Shown here: positions 38,977 to 46,122 of the stretch, in pieces
Layout: the number at the start of each line of letters is the position of its first letter
Numbering within the stretch: position 1 is the first letter of the stretch
Assembly: GCF_021390155.1 (NCBI RefSeq)
Contig: NZ_CP089985.1
Span: forward strand, 682,001 to 746,000
From: Pseudomonas sp. HN11
GTDB taxonomy: Bacteria; Pseudomonadota; Gammaproteobacteria; Pseudomonadales; Pseudomonadaceae
Length of the DNA stretch: 64,000 nt
Reading direction: 5' to 3'
Program-made: the position numbers and the translations under genes
The notes under the pieces: generated by a model
The model's input: only the letters and a program-made list of their open reading frames with translations
The model's database searches: none
What the model was told of the DNA's origin: nothing

Positions 38977-39308
38977 GACGGCTCTCCCTTTCCTGTTGCA
39001 CTGCACACCCGTTTAATCCAATTGGGTTATTCCGCAACCTGGCTGTGATGAACATCTAACGATTTGGCTATTTGAAGGTAGCTCAGCTAGGACGAAATGC
39101 CATTACCCCCAGGAAAAATTTATCTGAACTCTTGAAGTGCCCGTTCAAATTACAGATTTGTGGCGTCAACGTTGCGACTAATACTTTGTGATTAATCCGT
39201 TATTACAGTTGTGAGGCTGCGCTTTGTTGACAATGCTCTAATGGCACGCCGCGATCATCTGGTACTAGAGCCCTTTCGGCTTCCAGTGGCGTTTTAGGGA
39301 GAAGTCTT
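38977..39308. promoter_or_regulatory. Divergent promoter region between rcpC and flp (332 bp, no gene)
   Basis: No open frame of note. It is clearly richer in A and T than its surroundings, as expected for the regulatory region that must serve both the rcpC operon and flp. Visible items: an 11-bp palindrome TAGCTCAGCTA at 39079-39089, and a direct repeat TTGTGA (about 39185 and 39208). No convincing -35/-10 pair could be chosen. PprB binding here is an inference from the P. aeruginosa system. Confidence 0.5.
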
Positions 39309-39506
39309 ATGTTCCTTGAGCTTATGTTGAAAGTGTATGTCCAAACCCAACTTTTTTTTGGTCGCAAAGAGGGTGCTTCAGGTATTGAGTACGCGATTGT
39401 TGTAGCGTTGGTTGCACTGGTTATTGTAGGTGCAGGGGCGGGGCTTGGAGATAAGATAAAGACCATTTTCACCAACATGACGTCTAGCATGCCGACCGGG
39501 ACTTGA
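39309..39506 (+). CDS. flp: Flp type IVb pilin
   Basis: 65-aa prepilin. The leader ends KEG22 and the mature protein begins ASGIEYAIVVALVALVIVG: cleavage after Gly22 puts Glu and Tyr at +5 and +6, the Flp hallmark. The mature pilin is 43 aa, polymerised by TadABC and exported through RcpA. AGGGAGAA precedes the ATG. Eight consecutive T residues (39352-39359) lie in the leader codons. Codon use is more AT-rich than in the tad genes. Divergent from rcpC; a receiver gene follows 47 bp later. Confidence 0.93.
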   Translation: MFLELMLKVYVQTQLFFGRKEGASGIEYAIVVALVALVIVGAGAGLGDKIKTIFTNMTSSMPTGT

Positions 39507-39553
39507 GTTAGTTGGGGTGGCCGTTATGATTATCTCCTCTTGCAGGTGATGCC

Positions 39554-39961
39554 ATGAGCGCGTCTTCACGCCAGCAAATTTTATTGGTGGACGACGAAGA
39601 GGACGCCTTGATCGAACTCGCCGAATCCCTCGAAAATGAGGGATTTGTCTGTTTCACCGCCACTTCCGTCACCTTCGCCCTGCAAGAATTGACACTTCAT
39701 CCGGATATCGCCTTGGTCATCACTGACCTGCGCATGCCCGAGGAAAGCGGCATCTCCTTGATCAAGCGCCTGCGCGAGCACACTTCGCGCTCACACCTAC
39801 CGGTGATTGTGATGTCGGGTCATGCCGAAATGGATGATGTAAGCGACATGCTGCGCCTGCAGGTGCTGGACCTGTTTCGCAAGCCGATCTACCTGGTGCG
39901 GTTGATCGATACGTTAAACACCCTGTTTCCGAAGAAAGCAGCTACCAGCGTCAAGCGATAA
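39554..39961 (+). CDS. Receiver-only response regulator beside flp
   Basis: 135 aa, a single receiver domain with no output domain. LLVDDEED (acidic pocket), phospho-acceptor Asp58 in VITDLRMPEESG, Ser in VIVMSGHA and Lys110 in LFRKPI are all present, so it should be phosphorylatable. Its sequence PEESGISLIKRL resembles FixJ/NtrC receivers. Same strand as flp, 47 bp apart, probably cotranscribed. I know of no such gene beside flp in P. aeruginosa. It could relay phosphate or compete with PprB for PprA; this is inference. Confidence 0.82.
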   Translation: MSASSRQQILLVDDEEDALIELAESLENEGFVCFTATSVTFALQELTLHPDIALVITDLRMPEESGISLIKRLREHTSRSHLPVIVMSGHAEMDDVSDMLRLQVLDLFRKPIYLVRLIDTLNTLFPKKAATSVKR

Positions 39962-39967
39962 GCGATA

Positions 39968-40018
39968 AGCGGCAAGCGGCAAGCTGGCGGACACGGCCTT
40001 TGCTTGTTGCTTGCCGCT
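39968..40018. terminator. Inverted repeat between receiver gene and tpsB
   Basis: Arms AGCGGCAAGC-GGCAAGC (39968-39984) and GCTTGTT-GCTTGCCGCT (40002-40018), 15 of 17 bp paired, loop 17 bp. It lies between convergent genes and includes short direct repeats of GCGATAA and GCGGCAA. Probably a bidirectional terminator built from a Pseudomonas intergenic repeat family. Confidence 0.55.
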
Positions 40019-40022
40019 CTCG

Positions 40023-41705
40023 TCAGAGCTGATAGCTGAAACTCAACGAATACCGCGGGCGGCGATTAAAGCTGTCCAGCGCGATATCCGACATCGGCTT
40101 GGCCGCTTCCAGGGCTATGTTGTAGTACTTGTTGTCCCCGAAGCGTAGCCCTACCGCAGCCGACGACATGTCGTTGCTCTTGACCGGTAGATCGTTGAAC
40201 CAGGTCTTGGCGCGGTCGAGCACGATGTAGGGCTGCAGAATCCTCACCCAGTCGCCGGCTCGGTTGTAGCTGTAATTGACCTCATACGCCACCCCCCAGC
40301 CCTTGTCGCCGGAACCCTGATCGTCAGGGTAACCACGACCAAAGTTCTGCCCGCCGAACGTGGCGCGTTCGCTATCAGGCAGGGTGTCATTGCTCCAGTA
40401 AAAAGCCCCCGATAGGACGCCTTGCCAATTATCGAAGAACTTGTCGCTTTGTACGCCGGACAGGCGCAGGCGGAAAAAGTCCAGGTCGGGCTTGAGCCCT
40501 TCGAAATCGCTGTGAATCCTGGCGCCCATGCCATTTATGCCCTGATACAGGCCGGCGCTGAGAATACGCAGTTGGCGGGTGTCGGACTTGCGCCAGTCAC
40601 CCTCGAAGGCCAGGGCGCGTAGGTCGGTTTCAATGTCGAAACGCTGGGGGTAGCCCAACAGTTTGTAGCGTGTGGTCTGGTCCACAGCGTAGAGGCGCGT
40701 GCCGAGGGTCAGCGATTCATTCGGTGAGGCAATCAGCGGGTGGCTGAGGCCGATGGAATAGCGATCAATGGATTGGTGCGGCTTGAGCTCGAAGCCGCCA
40801 TCCAGTTGCAGGTGGGTCTTGGGGTCGGCGCGGTAGCGTTCGGCGGCGAGCGCCAGCTGGGTACCTTCGGCATTGATGAACTGGCTGTAGCCCACGCGGT
40901 AGTAGTGCTCTTTATCCTCACCAGGTGGGAACAGCCCGCTGATGTTGAGCTGCTCGCCCATTGATGTCTGGGAGTTGCTTGTGCCGGTGAGCAGGGCCTG
41001 CAGGCCACCGCGACTGTCGTCGGTCATGCTCATGCTGCTGGTGAAGGGCTTGCGGCTGGCGGTAATCTGCATGTGCGTGCCGCCGTCGGTGGTGCCGGGC
41101 GGCGGTACTTGCGCTTGCAGCGTGACGCCGGGGATACGGCCCATGAGTGTGGTGTAGCGTTCGAAGGTCTTGCGGGTCAGTGGGCGTTCGGCCAGGAGTT
41201 TATTGGCCAGTTTGTCGACGTAAACCGAGACCGAGCCGATATCGCCACTTTGCTGGTAGTCCCTGATATAGCCTTCCACCAGAACCACGCGCACCAGGCC
41301 ATTTTCGAAGTTCTGTTGTGGCAGGAATGCGTAGGACAACAGGTACCCGTCTTGCTGGTAGCGACGTGTAATACCCCGGGTGGCTTCGATGAGTTGCGCC
41401 AGGTTGGTCTCATGGCCAATCAACGGTTCGTAGGCCTTGGCGGTCTCGGCGAGCGGGTAGATCGTGCCACCCTCGATCTGCAGCTTGCCAATCGTGACCT
41501 TGGTGTCCATCAACAGCGGCTCGCCTTGGGTGGGCGGTGCTTCGGGCACCTGGGTTTGCGGCGTGACCGGTCGATAGGCGTCGGCGGGCAGGTTGGGCAC
41601 TGGCAAGGTGCGGATGGTGTCGTTGCTGTTGAGGAAGTTGGGAAGGGTCTCGGCCTGAACGTAGGCACTCAGGGTAAGCAATAACAACGGGGTCAACACG
41701 CGCAT
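40023..41705 (-). CDS. TpsB-type outer-membrane transporter (ShlB/FhaC/HecB family)
   Basis: 560 aa. Signal peptide (RVLTPLLLLTLSAYVQA), a proline-rich linker, two POTRA domains (about 75-225; GTIYPLAETAKAYEPLIG, RRYQQDGYLLSYAFLPQQ), then a 16-strand barrel. The L6 loop motif GRGY lies at 456-459 (FGRGYPDDQGSGDKG), equivalent to the conserved (V/I)RGY/F tetrad of FhaC. The last residue region LSFSYQL is a typical barrel end. The ATG at 41705 has GGAG six bases upstream; the 41843 start is rejected. Such transporters secrete a TpsA protein; no TPS-signal protein is adjacent, and the only neighbour is the glycine-rich lipoprotein. Confidence 0.88.
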   Translation of the reverse strand: MRVLTPLLLLTLSAYVQAETLPNFLNSNDTIRTLPVPNLPADAYRPVTPQTQVPEAPPTQGEPLLMDTKVTIGKLQIEGGTIYPLAETAKAYEPLIGHETNLAQLIEATRGITRRYQQDGYLLSYAFLPQQNFENGLVRVVLVEGYIRDYQQSGDIGSVSVYVDKLANKLLAERPLTRKTFERYTTLMGRIPGVTLQAQVPPPGTTDGGTHMQITASRKPFTSSMSMTDDSRGGLQALLTGTSNSQTSMGEQLNISGLFPPGEDKEHYYRVGYSQFINAEGTQLALAAERYRADPKTHLQLDGGFELKPHQSIDRYSIGLSHPLIASPNESLTLGTRLYAVDQTTRYKLLGYPQRFDIETDLRALAFEGDWRKSDTRQLRILSAGLYQGINGMGARIHSDFEGLKPDLDFFRLRLSGVQSDKFFDNWQGVLSGAFYWSNDTLPDSERATFGGQNFGRGYPDDQGSGDKGWGVAYEVNYSYNRAGDWVRILQPYIVLDRAKTWFNDLPVKSNDMSSAAVGLRFGDNKYYNIALEAAKPMSDIALDSFNRRPRYSLSFSYQL

Positions 41706-41801
41706 AGGACACTCCATGGTCAAACTGCAGCAGCGTTTTTCGGCCCGCCGGGTTCTTGGACGCGGTTCGGGGGAGGCCATGTCCATTCCAGCGGCGGCCA
41801 T

Positions 41802-41835
41802 AAAAAAGACGAGAGACTTAGTGGGGTCTCTCGTC
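41802..41835 (-). terminator. Strong terminator between glycine-rich lipoprotein gene and tpsB
   Basis: On the minus strand a perfect 10-bp stem GACGAGAGAC/GTCTCTCGTC with an eight-base loop is followed by six Ts. It lies 54 bp past the lipoprotein stop and 97 bp before the tpsB start, so tpsB needs read-through or its own promoter. Confidence 0.88.
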
Positions 41836-41888
41836 TCAACCAAGCGTAGGCGCTGTAGGTGAGGCCGTCTAATCGGCCAGGTGCATTT

Positions 41889-43514
41889 CTATTGGCCGGT
41901 CAGGCCTTTCAACAGACCGCCTACACCGGTGTTCGTGTTCGCACTTGCACTGCCGCTGGCAGTGGCGTCGACGTTCAAGCCGCCGAGCAGACCGCCACCG
42001 CTGCCGGTACCGCCAGTGACCAGGCCGCCGACCGAGCTGACGGTGCCACCGACTGCACTGACGGTACCGCCCAGGGCGTTGGTGATCGGGTTGGCATTGG
42101 CTCCGGTCAGCGCAGCGCCGACGTTAGCCACAGCACCTCCCACGTTAGTCACCAGACCGTTGACTGGGGCGCCGATGCCGGTGGTGGTGCCAATGTTTTG
42201 CGTCAGGCTGGCGACACCCGAAGTCACAGGGTTGAGGGCTGCGCCGACGTTGGTGGTCAGGCCTGCGACTGGCGCCGTGGCGGCCGTATTGGCGACGCCA
42301 GTGCCTCCGATGAGGGTGCCGAGGGAGGCGACGGTGCCGCCCAGTGCGCCACCGGTCACGCCTGCCGCGCTGACGGTGCCATTGGTGTTGCCGGCATTCA
42401 GCCCGCTGCCGACGTTTGCCACCAGGCCGCCCACCAGTTCAGGCAAGCCAGGTGCCGAGGCGCCACCCGTCGGAGCGACATAGCCCCCGGACTTATCGAG
42501 CACGCCACCCACCCCGCTCAGCGCACCGCCGACGATGCTGGTGACGGGGTTGCCGGTGCCGCCCGCGCTGGCTACTTGGCCACCCAGGCCGGTCACTGTC
42601 GAACCGACTTTATCCAGCAGGCCGTTGACCGGGGTGCCAAGGCTGGTGGCCTTGCCGAGGTTGCCGGTGGTGTTTTCCACCAGCGAGACTACAGGCACCA
42701 GCACTTTGCCGCCGACCGTGTTAGTGAGAGAACCCAGCGGCCCGGTGGTGCTGGCGGTGCTCAACGTATCGCCTAGCATGGTGACGGTCTGGCCCACCTT
42801 ATCGACCACGCCGCCGGCGGCACCGCCGACACCGCCGGTCAAACCACCTACCACCGGAATGCCGCCCAGTGTGGTCGACAGGGATTTGCCGGTAACCGAA
42901 AGGCCGTCGCCCAAGTCGGCAACGCCGTTACCGACTCCCGCCACGGTGATGCCGAGGGAGTTGGCGTTGGTGCCCAGAGAGCCCAGGCCGCCAGTGACCC
43001 CGGTGCCAATGCTGGTAACGGCGTTGCCGGTAGCGGTGACGAGACCGCCAGCGGTAGTGCGAACGATGGGAATGTTGTTCAAGGTGTCGCCAAGGTCGCC
43101 GACCGCAGCGCCCACATTACCCACAGTACCGCCCAGAGTGCCGGCAATCTGGCCAGTCACCAGAGGAGTGGTTGTCGAACCCGTGCCGCCACCGGTGCCT
43201 CCGCCAGTGCCGCCGCCAGTGCCTCCGCCAGTACCTCCGCCAGTTCCACCATCACCGCCGCCAGTACCGCCACCGGTTCCACCATCACCGCCGCCAGTAC
43301 CGCCACCGGTTCCACCATCACCGCCGCCAGTACCGCCACCGGTTCCACCATCACCACCGCCGGTGCCACCACCTGTTCCTGCACCCGCATCCGGTGAGGA
43401 CGCTGCCACGCTGGATTTGTGGCCACCACCTCCGCTGCTGCAGCCGCCGAGTGCCAGTGCTACTGCCAGGGCCAGCGCGGTACTTGCTTTCCAAAACACG
43501 ACTTGAGTTTTCAT
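41889..43514 (-). CDS. Glycine-rich, collagen-like repeat lipoprotein
   Basis: 541 aa. Signal peptide with lipobox LGGC (Cys25), then a tract made only of Gly, Thr and Asp (about 44-112) with 11-residue units GGTGGGTGGGD, and about 430 residues of weak repeats rich in Gly, Val, Thr, Leu and Ala (for example GTPVNGLLDKVGSTVTGLG and GAPVNGLVTNVGGAVANVG). Very few charged or aromatic residues. Databases tend to call such proteins collagen-like, but strict Gly-X-Y periodicity is not seen. ATG at 43514 has AAGGAA eight bases upstream. Likely a surface or matrix protein; function unknown. Its gene precedes tpsB on the same strand. Confidence 0.8.
   Translation of the reverse strand: MKTQVVFWKASTALALAVALALGGCSSGGGGHKSSVAASSPDAGAGTGGGTGGGDGGTGGGTGGGDGGTGGGTGGGDGGTGGGTGGGDGGTGGGTGGGTGGGTGGGTGGGTGSTTTPLVTGQIAGTLGGTVGNVGAAVGDLGDTLNNIPIVRTTAGGLVTATGNAVTSIGTGVTGGLGSLGTNANSLGITVAGVGNGVADLGDGLSVTGKSLSTTLGGIPVVGGLTGGVGGAAGGVVDKVGQTVTMLGDTLSTASTTGPLGSLTNTVGGKVLVPVVSLVENTTGNLGKATSLGTPVNGLLDKVGSTVTGLGGQVASAGGTGNPVTSIVGGALSGVGGVLDKSGGYVAPTGGASAPGLPELVGGLVANVGSGLNAGNTNGTVSAAGVTGGALGGTVASLGTLIGGTGVANTAATAPVAGLTTNVGAALNPVTSGVASLTQNIGTTTGIGAPVNGLVTNVGGAVANVGAALTGANANPITNALGGTVSAVGGTVSSVGGLVTGGTGSGGGLLGGLNVDATASGSASANTNTGVGGLLKGLTGQ
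43244..43376. repeat. 33-bp in-frame tandem repeats (about four copies)
   Basis: The hexamer ACCATC recurs at 43248, 43281, 43314 and 43347, exactly 33 bp apart, within near-identical units CCGCCGCCAGTACCGCCACC plus GGTTCCACCATCA. Each unit adds 11 residues to the Gly/Thr/Asp tract of the lipoprotein. Shorter 12-bp GGT-GGx units continue to about 43190. Confidence 0.9.
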
Positions 43515-43814
43515 GATTGAGTTCCTTGCACCTGTACAACCTTGGTTGTCTTCAAACACTCACGACTTCTCGGGTAGCGATGTGTTTGTCCGTGTGGCTA
43601 TCACAGCCTCGGCGGTGCTTTCTCTCAATGCTCTACTTGGTATTAACGATTTGTATACGGCAGCGGTATACCGGTTAAGCGACTAATACCAAGGGTGTAT
43701 GGGTGGGATGTATCAAGATGTAAATATCCTATAAATCAATAGGTTGAATAAAAAAGCGGACGTAAAAAAGTCCGCTATTACTTAGGGTGTATATATACAA
43801 TTAATCAGTTTGTT
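43515..43814. promoter_or_regulatory. 300-bp intergenic region upstream of the glycine-rich lipoprotein
   Basis: No gene. It must hold the promoter of the lipoprotein gene (minus strand). An AT-rich part around 43620-43750 includes GGTATACCGG-like palindromic sequence near 43664-43676 (AGCGGTATACCGGTT). The right end holds the terminator of the maoC gene, listed separately. No single promoter pair is convincing. Confidence 0.5.
43746..43776 (-). terminator. Rho-independent terminator after the MaoC-like gene
   Basis: Minus strand: AGCGGAC, eight-base loop, GTCCGCT (43755-43776), then TTTTTATTT. It ends the fabG-maoC transcript 38 bp past the stop codon. Confidence 0.88.
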
Positions 43815-44663
43815 TCAGGCGATCGGCTGCCACTTCCCTATCATATGTTCAATATCACCAGCGCCTTTCAACCACAACTCACCGTTGGAGCCAGCGGCGC
43901 TGGACAATAACGTCACTTCACCGGGCAGACGCACGGGTTTCCTGAATTCGACGTCTATCTCGATATTGGCGGCGGGCAGGTGTTCGCCGAGGGCGGCGAG
44001 GGTGTGCGCCTTGTTCCACAGCCCATGGGCGATGGCCTTGGGGAAACCGAACAGTTTGGCGGTCAGGGCACTCAAGTGAATCGGGTTGTAATCGCCGGAC
44101 ACCCGCGCATAACGGCGGCCGATATCGGCGGGGGCTTTCCAGCCGGTCAGTTCGCTGACCTGGTTAGGGGAGGGCTGGGCGTGATCCTCAGGTTCACCTT
44201 CCAGTTTTACGCCCCGACACAACATGCGGCTTTCTGCTTCCCACAGCAGGCCGAGGGCGTCCTCAACGGTGGTGACCAAATCGAAAGTCGCGCCCTTGGG
44301 GTGGGGCTTGAGGTTCTGCGTGTGTACGGCGACGGACAGCTCGCTTACGCCACCAAGGGGGCGATGGATGCGGATGCGGTTACTCAGGTGAATCAACCCC
44401 AGCAGCGGGAAGGGAAAGCTTTTGTCCGTCAGCAACTGCATCTGCAGACCAAACGCCAGGATATGCGGATAGGTCGCCGGCAAAATCGGACTGTCGGCGA
44501 AACCACAGACTTTGCGATACGCCGCTACCTGTTTGGGATTGATGTTTACCCGGCAGCGCAACCCCTGCTCGGGCAACGTGCTGCCGGTGATCTTGCGCTT
44601 GAGCGCCGCACGCCAATACAACGGCGGCAGAAGCGGCGAAGAGCCTAATGTCTTCCATTGCAT
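43815..44663 (-). CDS. MaoC family (R)-specific enoyl-CoA/ACP hydratase
   Basis: 282 aa double hot-dog protein. The C-terminal half has the hydratase signature YARVSGDYNPIHLSALTAKLFGFPKAIAHGLW with catalytic Asp/His; the N-terminal half is the degenerate hot dog (NPKQVAAYRKVCGFADSPILPATYPHILAFGLQ). Hydrates trans-2-enoyl thioesters or dehydrates 3-hydroxyacyl thioesters. ATG at 44663 has GGGAG seven bases upstream, and the site overlaps the fabG stop; the two genes are two bases apart and coupled. Confidence 0.88.
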   Translation of the reverse strand: MQWKTLGSSPLLPPLYWRAALKRKITGSTLPEQGLRCRVNINPKQVAAYRKVCGFADSPILPATYPHILAFGLQMQLLTDKSFPFPLLGLIHLSNRIRIHRPLGGVSELSVAVHTQNLKPHPKGATFDLVTTVEDALGLLWEAESRMLCRGVKLEGEPEDHAQPSPNQVSELTGWKAPADIGRRYARVSGDYNPIHLSALTAKLFGFPKAIAHGLWNKAHTLAALGEHLPAANIEIDVEFRKPVRLPGEVTLLSSAAGSNGELWLKGAGDIEHMIGKWQPIA

Positions 44664-44665
44664 AC

Positions 44666-46009
44666 CTACGCTCCCAAAAGACTTTGACCACACACCCGCA
44701 GTGCTTGACCACTGACTGCACCGGAACCCGGTTGACCCAGCCAGGCCACCGCTTCGGCGACGTCTTGCGGCAGGCCGCCCTGGCCCAACGAACTCATGCG
44801 CCGCCCGGCCTCACGCAAGGCAAAAGGAATGTGTGCGGTCATCTGGGTTTCGATAAAACCGGGGGCCACCGCATTGATACTGATACCACGCTCTTTGAGC
44901 AGCGGTGCCCACGCTTGTGCGAGGCCGACCAACCCCGCCTTGCTGGCGGCATAGTTGGTTTGCCCTCGGTTGCCGGCAATGCCGCTGATCGATGCCAGCA
45001 ACACCACGCGGGCGTTGTCATGCAGGGTTCCGCTGTCGAGCAGCGCCTTGGTCAGCACCTGCGGCGCATTGAGGTTGACCGCCAGCACCGCGTCCCAGTA
45101 ATCCGGCGTCATGTTGGCCAGGGTCTTGTCACGGGTGATCCCGGCGTTGTGTACCAGGATGTCGAGGCCATCGGGCAGGTGTTCAATCAACTGGCTGGCG
45201 GCGTCTTCAGCGCAGATATCCAGCGCGACGGTGCGAGCCCCCAAACGTGCGGCCAGGGCTTCGAGATCGGCCTTGGCCTGGGGCACGTCGAGCAGGATCA
45301 CCTCGGCGCCGTCGCGGGCCAGGGTTTCGGCGATGGATGCACCGATGCCTCGGGCTGCGCCAGTGACCAGCGCTTTGCGCCCGGCCAGGGGCCGCGTCCA
45401 ATCCTCGACCGGCGTGTCGCAGGCTTGCAGGCGAATGACCTGGCCAGAGATGTAGGCGCTTTTGGGTGAGAGGAAGAAACGCAATGCGCCTTCCAGTTGG
45501 TCCTCGGCTCCGTTGCCCACATAAAGCAATTGCAACACGCCGCCGTTGCGCAGTTCCTTGGCCAGCGAGCGGCTGAAACCTTCCAGGGCGTGCTGGGCAC
45601 TGGCGGCGAAGGCATCACCGAGGCTTTCCGGAGCGCGCCCGAGGATTACCAGGTGTGCGCTGTTATCCAGGTTTTTCAGCAGCGGCTGGAAGAATTCGCG
45701 CAGTTGCTTGAGTTGGTCGGTGTGCTGCAATTCGCTGGCGTCGAACACCACGGCCTTGAGCTTGGGGCCGTGGCCGGGGATCCACGTCGATGTCTGGGCG
45801 CCGTAGGTATAAGTCGCATCGGTGAGCTTGTGGGCAAACGCCTGGACCTTGCCCGCCAGCGCGCCGCCGCCTAGCAACAACGCACCTTCCACTGGGCGCA
45901 GACGCCCGGCTTGCCAGCGTTCCAGGCGTACCGGTGACGGCAGGCCAATGGCGGCGACCAGGCGATGGCCGAGGCTTGAGTTGGCGAAGTCGATATAACG
46001 GTCAGACAT
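44666..46009 (-). CDS. High-molecular-weight FabG-type 3-oxoacyl reductase
   Basis: 447 aa, about 200 longer than ordinary FabG, matching the HMwFabG (FabG4) class. An N-terminal degenerate Rossmann, flavodoxin-like domain (about 1-205) precedes an SDR domain with VTGAARGIGASIAETLARDG, NAGITRDKTLANMT, the catalytic Ser in ASISGIAGNRGQ and YAASK. FabG4-type enzymes use NADH and accept CoA thioesters. It is the first gene of a two-gene operon with the MaoC hydratase, divergent from a FadI-type thiolase. P. aeruginosa and P. putida have similar genes near their thiolases. Confidence 0.9.
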   Translation of the reverse strand: MSDRYIDFANSSLGHRLVAAIGLPSPVRLERWQAGRLRPVEGALLLGGGALAGKVQAFAHKLTDATYTYGAQTSTWIPGHGPKLKAVVFDASELQHTDQLKQLREFFQPLLKNLDNSAHLVILGRAPESLGDAFAASAQHALEGFSRSLAKELRNGGVLQLLYVGNGAEDQLEGALRFFLSPKSAYISGQVIRLQACDTPVEDWTRPLAGRKALVTGAARGIGASIAETLARDGAEVILLDVPQAKADLEALAARLGARTVALDICAEDAASQLIEHLPDGLDILVHNAGITRDKTLANMTPDYWDAVLAVNLNAPQVLTKALLDSGTLHDNARVVLLASISGIAGNRGQTNYAASKAGLVGLAQAWAPLLKERGISINAVAPGFIETQMTAHIPFALREAGRRMSSLGQGGLPQDVAEAVAWLGQPGSGAVSGQALRVCGQSLLGA

Positions 46010-46122
46010 GGAACGCTCTCCGAAGGCTGGGGTTCAAAGGGTTGACCACCCCGGGGTGGCAGTCGTTCGATCAGCCTAGGCTAGGCTGGGTGATTCCACC
46101 CACAACCATCAGGGAGCTTTCC

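Noticed and set aside
39070-39150. tRNA-like sequence: GGTAGCTCAGCTAGGA followed by GTTCAAAT
   Set aside because: The D-arm-like and T-loop-like pieces are about 18 bases too far apart, the D and T stems do not pair, and no acceptor stem is found.
41859-42776. Plus-strand open frames of 200-305 codons over the glycine-rich lipoprotein
   Set aside because: The repetitive, GC-rich gene leaves other frames open; the minus-strand frame has a signal peptide, lipobox and Shine-Dalgarno.
43244-43376. Possible CRISPR array
   Set aside because: Units are contiguous 33-bp tandem repeats inside a coding frame with no unique spacers.
44380-44721. Alternative short frame at the MaoC gene start
   Set aside because: Shadow frame; the MaoC frame with its Shine-Dalgarno explains the region.
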